In this document: positions 31,980-45,000 of the stretch, piece by piece | Position numbering within the stretch: the first letter of the stretch is position 1 | Layout of the letters: each line of letters begins with the position of its first letter | Assembly (NCBI GenBank): GCA_006384855.1 | Contig: VCJN01003421.1 | Coordinates: forward strand, 62,001-126,000 | Length of the DNA: 64,000 bases | Direction: 5' to 3' | DNA from: Tetraselmis striata | Taxonomy: Eukaryota > Chlorophyta > Chlorodendrophyceae > Chlorodendrales > Chlorodendraceae | Position numbers and translations under genes: made by a program | The notes under the pieces: model-generated | What the model was told of the DNA's origin: nothing | The model's database searches: none | The model's input: only the letters and a program-made list of their open reading frames with translations

Positions 31980-34900
31980 ATGAAACTGCTCATGCCTTGC
32001 CCCCAAACCTGCGCGCTGCAGGGCTGCCCCGCACGCCCGATGCCCAAGCCCCTGGCCGCAGCGGAGGAGGAGGTGCCTCCCGCCCCCCGCCGCCGCACTG
32101 TCCATCGCTGCCTGCAAGCTGGCGGGGTGGTGCCTTTTTGGGGGAGCTAGGTAGGCGGATCACGTGGGGAGGGCGCGGTCTGAGCGCTGTGCCGGGTGGC
32201 CGCCGTGCAGCCGGAGCCGACTGCCGTCACGGCGCCGCCGCCGCCGCCTGCCACCAGTATGACTGTGGAGGAGCTCAAGGTGGGGGCCGCCCGGGGGCGG
32301 GGATGACGGCGGCCGCACCATCCCTTGCCGTAGCAATGGCACCAGCGCATCCTCACGCCTTTGCTACTGCCCCGCTCCTTCCCAGATGGCGCTCCTGGAC
32401 TCGCTATTCGGCACGGAGAGGGGACTTAAGGTGAGCGGCTTTGGAGAATGGCAAGGCGGCAGAGGGGAGGGGAGGGGGGGGAGGGGGGGGGGGCACTGTG
32501 TACTTTCGGTGTGCTCTGCCGGCATGTGGCTAGTCTTGCCGCCGAGGGCTGAGCAGTGAGGCTTGTGCGGTCTGGCGCAGGCCAGCAGCGAGGTGCGCGC
32601 GGAGATCAACGAGCTGCTGGCGCAGCTGGAGGCTAAGAACCCAACGCCCTCCCCCACGGAGGTGGGCGCCCGCCTCCCCCTTGGGAACCCGCCTCAGGAG
32701 AAAAGCTGGTTGATGCAGGTGCAAGGGCCGCAGGGGGTGACTGGTATCTTTCCCTCTCCCCTTTGGCTCCTCACTGCGCGGCATCAGGCAAAGGACATGC
32801 TGGACGGCAGCTGGAAGCTGGTGTACACCTCCAACAGCGAGCTGATGGCGCTGCTGGCGGCCAACAACCTACCGCTCGTCACCATCGGCGACATCACGCA
32901 GACCATCGACGGCGCCACGGAGACCGTCACCAACAAGGTGCGCCTCCACCCCCCCCCCTCCACCCCTCCCCCTGCGTCTCTCCTCCTGGCGTGCTGTCTG
33001 AGCCAGTGGACCTGTGCGCGCGGCGGGCCTGCAGGTTCAGGTCACTGTGCCATTTTCCTCGACAACCGTCGCCGCGCAGGCTGCCGTGGAGGTGAGCTGA
33101 CCAACGATGCCGCCGGGGGGGGGGGGGGGGGGCACCCGACAGTGTTTCACCTTGGCATCAACGTCACGCTGACCTCAGCTCCGGTCCGGCGATATCCAAG
33201 GCTCTTTGTGGGCAAAGATGGAACCGCTTTCCATTCGACGATGGGTCCCCGCCCTATGCACGCGGTGGCTTCCGCGGAGGCGGCGCGGCGGTACATGAGG
33301 GTATACGTACGCGAGATGAGACGACCGCCGGTCCGCCGCATGATGCTGATCTGTGCAGTGCCAGTTTTTCGTGGTTTTTGACCTTGAGGCCTTGGGTGGC
33401 CCTTGATGCGGGCCCTTGGCGCCAAGGGCCTGCGATCACCCGTGACGGAATTCTCCGCACCTCCCTGCCCCGCGCGCGAAACCCAGGGGTGCAGTGTGTC
33501 GCCGCACAGCACGGGCATGGTACGGACAGCACCGCCAAGGGAGTACGCACTCACCCCCCTCTCCCCCCTCCCCCCCGGGCTGCCCTATCCGTTTGCGCCG
33601 CAGGTGCGCTCGCCGAAGCGGCTGCAGGTGAAGTTCACACAGGGGACTATCGCGTAAGCGCCCACCCTGGCCAGCGAATGGGTGAAACCTCTATTGATGC
33701 GTCCACCGGGGGGGCGCGTGTGCGTGTCCTTGGCATGCGCTGGCGCTGAGGGACCGCTGCCCCCCCCACCACCTTGGGGTCCGGCGCGCCGCCACCACCA
33801 GGACGCCCACCATCACCGACAGCCTGGAGATCCCCTCCACCTTCAGCTTCATGGGCCAGACGCTCGACCTGCGCCCCCTGCAGGTGCGCGGCTGCCGCCT
33901 GCACACCCCACTTTCCTAAGTGGGCACCAGCGGGGTTTTCCAGCCGCCGCAATGATGACCGCGACTGTAAGGATTACATCGAATGGTAATCCCTACTCGT
34001 ACATCGAATCAACCCAGCACCACGGCGTAGTTCGTCCCGGGTCTGCAAGGGTTTCACTGGTGCCAGTCCTGTCCCCGGCCGATAGCGGGCGCGTCGTCAT
34101 CGCGTGTACGAGTACCAGATATACCAGCTCGTAAGTACTACAGCCCATCGAATTTCATTGGAAATGAAGTATTAAAAAATATTGATAAAGCGGCATTACC
34201 TGTACCGTGAAGCTCTAGCAGCCGCCCCGACAAAGTCTTCCGGGATGCGCCGTTTTCAGATCTGCTTGCGTTCTTCCGTTTTCGACGGCAGTCATCCTCC
34301 CATTTTAATTACATGAGCTAGCAGCAGAAGGCGATATCGGAAATCACCAAAATCCTCCCATTTTCGTCGCCAGATGTACTGCGCAATATCCTGTTAGTAC
34401 TTAGCGCGTAATTGGCGGGGTTCCGCTACCGATATGGCCCGACAGAGTCGTCCCCATCTAATTTGACGAAGTGTAGGACCGTGACCGAGCCGGGTTTTTT
34501 GTGCCTCGAATTCTATACATTCCCTGATCGCAAAGGATGAAGGCAGCGATGGCCTATGCGTAAGTATGACACCGCTGCATGGTGGGGTGCGAAACGGCAT
34601 GGCATGCGTGTTCCCACCCCTGCCCGCATCCTGCTCCGTGGCGGCGCAGGACGCCATCAGGCCCCTGGAGGCGAACCTCTCCGGCCTCACCGACCAGCTG
34701 CAGAACCTCATCAAGCAGTCGCCGGACCTCAACTTCCCCATCGAGGGCGAGCAGGCGCAGACGTGGCTGCTCACGACCTACCTGGACCAAGTGCGGACCC
34801 GCCCAAACCCCTCCCAGCGCATCATGTTTCCACCTGGCGGATGAAAACACCACCCGCCCGGGAATGATCGGCAATGTCGCGGCGTCACATAAAGCACTGG

Positions 34901-35422
34901 TGTGTTTATGCGTCCATGGTGCACACACACACACACACACACTTTTCCGCGTAGCTTCAGCGCGACACCCGGGCAGATGTGAACACACTGTGTGCAATGT
35001 TACTTTTCTACTCCTCAAACCGCATCGAGCCCTTACTGCAACTATGGCGGCATTCATTGCGTTACGGATAACTGAGGCAGCGGAACAACTCGTTCTCAAT
35101 ATATATGTGTATAAGCAGAACTGACGCCCGTATACACCGGCCCAATAAATTAAAAACAACTCCATTCCCGGCAGTCAAAGCCAGCGGCCTTACTGCCCGC
35201 CTACAGGAACCCGCATCGGATCGATCGGCTGCATTTAGTCCTGTGAAGGCCAGGGCGACCCAAATGATATCCATGTCGCATCGCATCGGGCCTGCCCCCA
35301 GTCTCGGGGTCTCTGACGCGGCGTGGCTGTGCGTGCCGTGCCACAGGACACCCGCATCTCGCGCGGCGACGGCGGGCAGCGTCTTCGTGCTGGTGAAGGA
35401 CGCCTCCATCGCCACGCAGTAG
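31980..35422 (+). CDS. Plastid-lipid-associated protein (PAP/fibrillin), ten exons
   Basis: PAP/fibrillins are plastoglobule or thylakoid structural proteins that bind lipophilic molecules. Exons: 31980-32126 (likely transit peptide, least certain), 32211-32279, 32386-32430, 32581-32661, 32788-32937, 33035-33091, 33604-33653, 33802-33883, 34650-34790, 35347-35422. All inner junctions are GT-AG and in phase. Diagnostic pieces are LLDSLFGTERGLK, EINELLAQLEAKNPTPSPTE, DGSWKLVYTSNSELMALL, VQVTVPFSSTTV, VRSPKRLQVKFTQGTIA, TWLLTTYLDQ and the end DTRISRGDGG...VFVLVK. The last exon has one base too many in GGCGGGCAGC, throwing SVFVLVKDASIATQ out of frame with RISRGDGG. This is a sequence error or a real lesion. 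The gene is convergent with the DUF3754 gene. Confidence 0.88.
34043..34085 (-). repeat. Fragment of dispersed repeat A in a PAP intron
   Basis: GCAAGGGTTTCACTGGTGCC, AGTCCTGTCCC is the reverse complement of the start of repeat A (compare 30968-31000). It lies in the 766-bp intron between PAP exons 8 and 9. Confidence 0.6.
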
Positions 35423-36329
35423 AGACGAGTCGGTCTCGGTAGCTCGCTGCGGTGCATGTTTGGAATGCAGGGGGGGCAGGGCCCATCCAGGGTAGGTGAA
35501 TATGCATATGAATATGCCATTGCAAGAGGAGACTCTGCGGGGTATGTTGTGGTAACATTTAAGGAGCGCTTTTCGTTCCATGCGCGCGCACCTCAAGCCA
35601 CGGCAGTGCCATACCGCCACTTTGCTTGGTCGGCTTGGTCGACCCATGCCCTTGAACCCCCCCCCCCCCCCCCCCCCAACCTACCCCCCCCCCCCCTCTC
35701 CCTCGTTAGCTGTACTCGTACTGGTACTCGGCTTCCCGCGATCAACACTCGACAGCGCAATGTGCCGGTACTCGGCTGTCCATGTGCGAGATATATGGCT
35801 ACAAATGCGGCCCTCGAAGACATATCACATGCGGATCTTGCTTTCATTGGTTTCTCGGAGCCTTGCGGCTGCGATCCAGGAGGATACTGGTTGGAATCCC
35901 TTATCACCCGGACTTCGGTTTGATCGTCCATGGGTGGGACTACGGGATGGAATGTTCGCTTTATTCGCACCGATACCGGCTGCCTGTGATCCATGCTCGT
36001 GTAGCGCCATGTCCCGGCACTGGGCTGCGATTTTCCTCCATTCACCCCCCGGACTGTTGGCCGCGACCTGGGTTGGAGGTCCACAACGAGTAGGAGCATC
36101 GGCCCGGCGATGCGGCTACACGTCGGAGTGCTGAAGCTCCACTTGCTTGAAATTGCGCCCCGAGGCGCGGCAGGCGCATGGGCGACATGCTGTGGGAGGC
36201 AAAGCAGCGAACGGGCGAAGGGAGATTGGCTACAACTGCAAGCTACGGCTATATGACACGTGTACACAGGCACTACCGCCATGCTAAGAGGGCAGGGAGA
36301 GATGGGGGGGGGGGGGGGGGGGGGGGACG

Positions 36330-38962
36330 CTAGCGGGACGTCTGGTTTTTGTGGTGCTCGAGCGCTCGGATGGCGTGGTCGATGTCGTTGCTGGCGGGAG
36401 GCTGCTGGAGCTGCGACGTCAGGATGGAGCCCCAGTGCTCCTTCAGCTTGGCAACCGCCTTCTCGGGCGGCACCACCTGACCAAGGAGGGGGGGGGGGGG
36501 GGGGGGTGAGGGGGGTTGAGGGGGGCAGCCCCAAGCCTACCGATGCAGTTGGATGGAGCACCTTCCTGCCTGACTTTGACAGAAGGGCGCCACGAGGTTG
36601 ACATGACGCTATTTCAAGCCGGCGGTGTGTTTGAAGATAAGCTGAGCGTATGCTGTTATGTATGTTCTATTGTGTGAGATGGGGGGTGGAGGGCGGGGGG
36701 GGGGGGGGTTGCGATCGCCCCACCTGCATGCCGGCGCCGCTTCCGTTGGCGCCGCTTCCCTGCGAGAGGAGGCCCAGGCGCTGCAGCTCCGCCGTTGCCT
36801 CCTTGACGTCAAAGCTCACCTGCACCCGCCGGGGCGTGAGAGGGCGAGGGGAGGCGGCCGGGGTGCCATGGGACCACGCACCCATCGCAACCAGCCCAGC
36901 GGCCGCGCACGCACACAACGCAGCTCGCACGATCTACGGCACCCCCGCATCATTCCTTTGGGTTTGCGGGTCCAAGGGATGAGCTCCACCGCACCGCTAC
37001 GTCAGAGGTCATTTGGTCTGCCCGTGGTGCGTTTGGATTCACTTCTAGATGGATGCAGCGTCGCCTTCTTCGCGAGGGGTCAGGGCAGTGACGGGGACAC
37101 CCGCAGCCGTGGCCGCGGCAACACAGGGGTGAAAACCCGCCAGCGCTGAAGCGCAGGAACCGCGTGACAACACGCCCCGGCTGCTTGTGCGGGTCCCCTT
37201 ATGCCGTTCACCGCCGCATTGTGAGGTGAGGCTCATCATGTCACGAAAAAGCAGCGGTCCACCTTACGAGCAGAAGGGCGGTAAAGCCCAATGTACCTGC
37301 CGCGGCGGTGTTACTCCAGGGGTAGTTTCAGCCCGGATACCCATTGGCGTGGCCGCACCCGCACCGTTCTACCCACCGCGCCATCACACCCCCAGACGGT
37401 CGCGGGGCTGGCGTATCAGTGTGCAGCGGTGGGGGAGGGTGACGGCCCCTCCCGGTGGTGGTGAGGGGGCGGCGTTCACCTCGCAGCCGGTGCTGGCCAG
37501 CATCTGCTCGATGTCCTGCGCCACCGCCTCCTGCGGCCCCTCCAGCCGCGCCGGCCCCTCCAGCACGGCCATGTGGTACAGCACCACCACCTGCTTGTAC
37601 TGCTGCAGCGCCGCGCTGCGGCTGAGGAACTCCACGACGCCCTCCTGCCCCGCAATCTGGCCACACACACAGGTAGGGCATATCAGCGGCACCGCATAGC
37701 CACTCCGGTTTTTTTTTCTTGGGGCTTGCGGCTTGATGTGTTTTGAAGGGTTTGACTGTTTTAGGGCTTGATAAGGTTTGAAGGGTTTCATAACACTACC
37801 GGGCGTTTCAGAGGTATACGATTATTTTGTATGATTTCAGGGTTTAGGGTTTGACATTGTAGGGTGAGCTTTGTGTAGGGTTTATGGTTTGAGGGGGGTC
37901 GATGAGTTCAAGGCGTTTAGGGCGCGATAGGGTTTCGAGCTTCAAGGGTTTGAGGGGTTTGGGTACCCCTAAACCCTGAACCAGCGCGTAGCGCTCACCG
38001 TCTTGTTCAACATCGTCTTGGAGACGAAGTTCTCGAAGGAGGTGAACATGCGGCGGTAGCGCAGCACCACGCGCAGCGCCTGCGCCAGCAGCGAGACGAT
38101 CCACACCAGCTGCAGCCACGGGTTGCCCGACTTGACCTGCGCGCCCGCGCCGTCCAGCCGCCGTCAGCCGCCCGGTCGGAGAACAGACCGATGGCAGACC
38201 GCAGGCTCATTTACATACGGGCCGAAAGTACGGCAATGTTCGCGTAGTTATATGTAGTACATGTGCAATTATACACGTGCATGTTGAGCAGATTTTGTCT
38301 CAATATCTATCCTTTTATCCCACTAGCGCGGAGGTGGCCAACAAGACACTGCTGTCGTGCCTGGGCGTGTTTCATTCGCCACCCTTCTAGCATTTTTCCG
38401 AGACCATTCTATTCTGTTATTGTTAGTATGACTGAAGTCCCATTGTAATACATTGTTTAGATTTTATACTAAGGACCACCCGACCATTCATGTCTACACA
38501 CGAGTTCACGGCGTTTTTAATCCTTTGTACCAGACGCGGCATGCAATCGTCACCAGTATGCACACGGGTTGTGGATACGTGTTTACTTACATGCCGTATC
38601 ATGATTGCTACAGCACAAGGATTGCCTAACAATAATGAAGTGGAGCAATCATTGTTGCCAGTACGATTAACGTCATCTTACCGTTGTGCATCGGTACGCA
38701 TTTCTGTATTGCTATCTGATTTTAAACAATGCACGTGCACTTTTCTCCAAAAATGGGCAATATGAACCCAAACAATGTCCTTCGTGGTTTCCGAAATCAA
38801 TTCACAATACAACTAAGATGTATATCTGTCAATGCTCTTTCATGAAAATCCGAATTATCAACACATTTTCCTTTCTATTCCAGTATGCTTCTTATTGCTT
38901 AAATTTTATCCTAAAAGACTTTTGAGTTGGAGCAATCCATGGTATTGCGCTGCTACACTCGA

Positions 38963-39018
<56 letters not shown>

Positions 39019-42000
39019 CACAGCACACATAGAAAGATACAAAAGATACAAAGGTAGTGACAACAGGGGAAAGTACTGACTTCTAAAGGGGGTGGCCGGA
39101 GGGAGGGGGAAGGTGGAAGGGGGGCACTGACACCTGCAAAATGATGGCCACCAGACCGAACACCGCGATGAGGTCCACCCGGATGAGGTCGATGGGGCGG
39201 AACGCCAGCGCCTGCCGGGGTGTCCATGCAGGCGGGGAAAGCCGAGGCAAAGGGCGGGGAGGAGGGGGGGCATCAACTGCTGTTGGATGCCAGGAGTGGC
39301 ACCGAAAAGCAAGGAAGTGGTGTGGGGGGGGGGGGGGGGGGGGGGGGCATCGGGCCAGCGCTCACCTTGAACGGGAACACGATCCGCCACAGCGGCACCG
39401 GGATGTCCTGCAAATGCCGCGCACGGTGGCAAGGTCAGCGCACGCAGGCATGCTGGTGGTAGGCTGGTGGTGGTTGGGGGCGGGGGGGGGGGGGGGGGGG
39501 GGGGGGCTCTTTCACGCGCGGCGAGGTGTCACCTTGTACGCGCGCAGCAGCACCCGCTCCTTGGAGTAGGGCCGGTCGGGCGGCTCCTCGCCCTGCGTCG
39601 ATCAGGTGAGCGCAAGGTCTCACCCGGCTGTACAGCCATGCCATGCTGGCTATGCCCGTGGCGGCGTCGGACCACATGGAAGAATACAGAGCACAGGCGT
39701 GGCAGGGGCGCTAGAGGGTTTTAGGGTTTGTGGTTTTAGGGTCTTTTATGTTAGGGGTTGAGACGGTTGTGTGGACCGCAAGCAGCTTGTTCCTGTTTCA
39801 ATGTGAGAAGTTCGTTATCCATGCTTTGGCGGTGACGGTGGTTTTTTTTCTTTGGTGGTGGTTGGGCGGGGGAAGGGGGGGGGGGGGGCGGGGGGGGTCG
39901 AGCAGGCAGGCGGGAACGCACGCTGATGAGCTTGGCCATCCATCGCTGCACCTCCTGCTGCCACTTGGTGATGCGCGCAGTCGTACGGCGCGGGCGGCAG
40001 AGGACCAGCATCTCGTGGAAGGTGGGCTCCTCCAGCTCGATCTTCCCGAACAGCGTCTTGAGCCGGCCGCCCCGCAGATCCTGCCGGCGGACCGCCACAT
40101 GCGCCGTTAGCCACCACAGGCGCAGACCCTTACTTTCCGGACTCAGGGGACAATTAAACAATAAGGACAGACCCTACATGGCACACGGCTTGGCTGGGAG
40201 GGGAGGAGGAGGAGAGGGGGGGGGGGGGGGGGGGGGGGGGGGGTTCCACGGCCGATGAAAATTAGGTTTTATGGTTTAGGGTTTTCGCGTGTCGTGAGGT
40301 ACGACTGATTGTTGTATACCAGTATTAATATATACACAAGTACATATGGGGCCAATCATAACCGGCAGGAAGTGGGGTTGTAGCATGGTGCTGGCGCTGC
40401 TGCTGCGGCAGCGGCTCTAGGTTGTACTGGGACCGGGACGGGTAATGGCTGCAACCTTCCATGTAAGTTTCGATTCCGACTCCCGGGCGCGGGTGCCGCA
40501 CCAGCCGGAAACTCGGGACTTTGGCGCGGCACAGGCGGAATGCCATACTGAAACCCGAGCAACAGACCTCGGTGGAGTCGGGAGTCAATACGAGCCTCAA
40601 CAGCGATGTGGCGATTATGACATTGATTGTTATGTGATCGGATGTGATATCATGCGATGTCATTTATGTGCCATGATTATTTGAGGGCGGGATTCCCACT
40701 TTCGCTATAAGCAGATGGTGATGATAAGGATACGGATTGCCCTTGGCATTCCCATGCCCCTTTCACCACACTCCCACAGAACTGGACAGTGCGTGCAACT
40801 TCAATGATTTGAGCGAAAAAATGCCGGGACCTGCCGCTGAGCGAGGTGATACTGCTATGCATGTGGCTATCCTCTGTGAGCCCCAGGGGGGGGGGGGGGG
40901 GGGGGGGGGGGTTGACACCTTGAGCGGGATGCCCTTGCCCATGGCATCGCCCACAGTGCGGCGCTCGATGAACACCGGCTGTCGCCGGCTGGCCACCGGC
41001 GACACCGGCCACACGTTGTCAAACTCCTCCAGCTCGATCTGTTGGTGGTGGGATGGGGAGGGGGGGGGGGGGGGGGGGGAGGGGGCAGGTAGCGGCTGGT
41101 GAGGGGGGCAACGAGATGGCGCGCCGAAGAGGCAAGGCAGGAAACACCCTGTTAATGCGAATACAGTTGGTGGGAAGGAGGGGGGGTTATGGGACTCAGC
41201 GTGCGCGTGTGTTTAACAGAGCGCATGCGATAGAGAGGGAGAGATTCGGCATGTGATTCTATGGTGGCGACTGGGCACACCTAATATGAGAACAGAGGCA
41301 GACGCGCATATAACAGGAAACTGTAACATAAGAAAGCCATGCAAATTGTGGTCGCACCATCCGGCATAGAGGAGCATGTGCTGTAGTTTCACTATTTGTT
41401 GCTTCACAATCTGAATTGTGACGGGTAGGGTGTGTTCCCATTCGCACTGCTCCAATTACCTTGCCCGTTACCCTAATGCATGTAGGTGGGTCCATGCAGC
41501 ATGCTCACCCCCATGCATTGATCACGAAGAGACAATCCGTACGACCATCAGCACTGACAATTGAGTATGTGGCAGATTCCCGGTTGCGTGGAGTGATGTC
41601 GGTGGTGTTTGTTCCGCCCGCGGGGCAGGACTGGCCATCGGTCAACTCTTACGGGTGTGAGGGGACCTTTAGGGGCATCGATCCTGTCTTGGGTCGGTGG
41701 CAGCTCCGTTGTAGTCACAATGAGGTCGATGATAACGACGACAGAGGAAGGGAGGGAGAGGGAGAGGGAGGGAGAGAGGAAAGGAGGGAGAAAAAGGAGG
41801 TGTGTGTGTGTGTGCGTAGTTGGGGGGGGGGGGGGGGGGGGGGGCACAGGTGGAGTATACGCAGGCGCCCGCTGCACCCATACTGCGTCTGCATCTGGGC
41901 CTTCCTACATACTGTAAGATGAATGATGGCGGCGGCGGCAGCGCAGCAGTTAGAGTGACGGGGCTGCGGCGGAGGTGGGCGCACCCGGTCCAGCGGCGGG

Positions 42001-45000
42001 ATGAGGCCGTAGTACGCCAGCCCCTCCTTGATGTCGCTCCCCACCTTCCGCAGCGCCGCACCCAGGTTGGGCGGCTGCGGCTTGCGGTGCTTCGGCTTTG
42101 CCGGCTGTGCCGCGTCGCCCGCCCCGTCCGCGGGATCCACGCGGCAGCCTGCCCGCCGCCATGGCATGCGCCCTCTCAATGGGGGGTTTAGGGTTTCAGG
42201 TTTTGATGCATTACGGTTGATAGGGTCTAAACCCCTTAAAGCTTGAACCCAAACATGATTTTCGAGCTTTTTTGAAAAGAGGGGTCAAACAAGGCAAACT
42301 TGCACCGCTTTTCGAGCACAGTGACCACCATTCCGCGACGTCATCTTAGGATCTGTTTGGGCCAGAACCTAATCTTAGGGTTTGGGGGTTTTCGGAGATA
42401 CATAACCCTAATCTTCCCCAAGCTCTATATTCCGCAGCTTCCGCAGCTTCTAGGACGTGCAGGTCACCTAAAGTTTGGCCGTGTCGCAGTCTGTCCTGAA
42501 CTCATACCGGCAGGCGATGGTGCCCAGCACGGTGCAGTAGTCGCGCCATGACGCTGTATCGCCCACTGTACAGTACTGCACTGCACACTCCCTGGAATGT
42601 CACACTTACTTCCGTGTTTTGAAGCCCTTTTCCAACCTCTCCCCGCTTCACCCTCCCTTGCGGGGTTGCGTGCGCTGGCGTGAAGCATGGGGAGTCTGCA
42701 GGTGCGTACTGTGCGAAGAGCGTCCAGGCCGCCGCGCACCAGTGGGTCGGGAGGGGTCGGGGGGCGCCAGCGAGTCGGGCAGCTGCGTCCGGGCGGACAC
42801 CACCTGCTCCTTGGCTTGCTTTCGCAGCAGCGTGAAGACGCCCTGGATGTTGCTGCACAACGATGGAACGGGGAGGCCCGAAGGGGGTGAGGGGGTTGAG
42901 CGCCCGGGGAGAGGCTGGTCACCATGCCAATGCAGGGGCAACGCACCAGGCATCAGAGCGTCTGTGCGAGCGCACGCGTGCCCCGCAGCGCTGACAGCAG
43001 AGAGGAGTGTACGATAGGGCCGGCACGCTGCGGCTTTCATCTCCCAATGACGGACCCCCTTCCACCGCCCCCCACCGCCCCCCCCCGGACCTCGGCCCTA
43101 TCCCCAGAAGCCCAGTGTGTATTTGAATGAAAAAGTTGGAGCGTGCGGGCGGCAAGACAGCAATAATAATGCCTCCGTCAGCAAGAACCTGCCCTGCCTA
43201 TCAGAGGTCAAATAAAGATGCGACAGTAGAGGCCTTTGAGGTAACATTCCTTTCTAAAATATAGGCCGATGAAGCTAATACTGCAAGATCCGACAGGCGT
43301 CTAAACCCGTGGAGGCAAGCCGTGTAGAGTAGGGGAGAGATTTATGTTTGGGGGGGGGGGGGGGGGGGGGGGGTTCGCTCACCTGAGGAGCAGCTTTGCC
43401 ACCGCCTGCTGCATGTGGTCGATCTTGGCAAACATCAGCCTGCCGGACCTGCGCTCCTTGCCCCATCTACGACACAAAGCCCGGGGGGGGGGGGGGGGGG
43501 GGGGGGGGGTCAGGGAAGGGACCACGCTGCTGCCAAGCAGGGCTGCCGCTGACCAGGGGAGCCGCCAGGCCGGGCACCGCCTACCCGCGAGTAAAGACCG
43601 CCACCGCGCCAAACTTGTCCCGCAAGTTGTCGTCCGTAAGCGAGGCTGCAAACTCGCCTACAACACGCCGGGCGCGGCTCAGTGCACTGCAGGATGCGGC
43701 TGGGAGAGAAGCGGGCGACGGGCCGGGGAGGGGAGGGGGGGGGGGGCTTACTGTCCACGCCCGAGCTGTCGGGGCGGACAAAGAACTGCGAGAGGTAGGA
43801 CGCATTCAGCGTGTCGGCCAGAGCGCTGTCCCGCGCGCCCATCGGCCGAAAATGCGCCTTGCCTGGGAAAGCGAGGCAGGTTGGGGGTCGGCAAAGAGCG
43901 GTCAGCCCAGGTCGGGCGCACATGCGCGGCATGGCAGCCACGCGGGGATGCTGCACAGCGCCGCGCTTTGCTGAAACATACAATGCTGCAGGGCTCTCCT
44001 TTGCTACAGAGGTCACACTGGAGGGTGGGATGAGAGGGGTCAAGCGCGCATGAGGGGGGGGGGGGGGGGGGGGGCACCCAGCAGTACGAGCGTCATCTCC
44101 AGGAACCTGTCCTCCAGGGAGCGCATCTCCGCCGGGCGCACGTATACCGTATTGAGCCGATCTACGTCCTCCGCGGTGTTGTACAGCGCTGAGGGCGGCA
44201 CGCCTGGTCGCACCACGCAGCACGCAGCGCCTCAGCTTCCCGCCCCCCCCCCCCCCCCCCCCCTCCTCCCCCTCATCCACTTTCCCCACCGTCCAGCACC
44301 TTCCGCCCACAGCCCTCCCCCATGCCGGCCGCGTACCTTCCAGTTCCCAGTTCTGAAAGTCCCGCTCGTCCCAGCCGTCCTGGCTAGAGATGGCCTCCAT
44401 TTCTGCCGTATCCACCAGCTGGATGCCTGTTAGGGGCGGGACGGAGGAGGGAGGGGGTGTCAAGTGGGGGAAAGGGGGACAGGGAGGGGGTCGAGCTTGC
44501 CTGTCTCACCTACTGCAGCCCCCCCCCTTCCCCCCGCATGCCACGCACCCACCCCTTGGCTCTTTTCCCTTTCACAAGAACAGAAGCCGCACCATGCAAC
44601 ATACCCATGTGGCTGCTGCTGGGATGGGCATGCCAGATGAGGATTCGGGTAGGGGGGAGAGGGGGTGGAAGGGGAGCGGACCATCCGGGACAATCACGCT
44701 GTGGTTGAGGTGCTGCAACACCTGCTGGACCTCCTCCCCTGCCAGCTGGTACTCCACCCTGCGCCACACCAGCCCCGTGCCAACACTTCAGCAAGCGGCC
44801 AAGCCCCCCCCCCCCCCCTCCCCGCGGGCTCAAACAGTCAGAGCGCTGCCACTGCCGGAAGGGCAGGTGTTGGGGTTGCCACTCACTGGTATATACTCTC
44901 CAGGCAACGCAACACCTGCGACATATACTCCCAGCGCTCCTCCGGCGTCTGGGCCGTGGCGCAGGTACGATGCTTAGACGTTGCCTGGCTGGGGTCCAGA

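Noticed and set aside
31635-32150. A 171-codon frame starting MNLPPSSAPSISDALGAFHM as the PAP N-terminus.
   Set aside because: It contains a poly-C run and does not splice in phase better than the ATG at 31980; the transit peptide call stays tentative.
35593-36561. 322-codon proline-rich minus-strand frame after the PAP gene.
   Set aside because: Created by poly-C/poly-G tracts; it overlaps the last DUF3754 exon in another frame and has no domain.
42480-42560. A possible extra DUF3754 exon (WRDYCTVLGTIACRYEF on the minus strand).
   Set aside because: Its phase does not fit the neighbours, while splicing 42740 directly to 42148 is in phase and restores a continuous protein.
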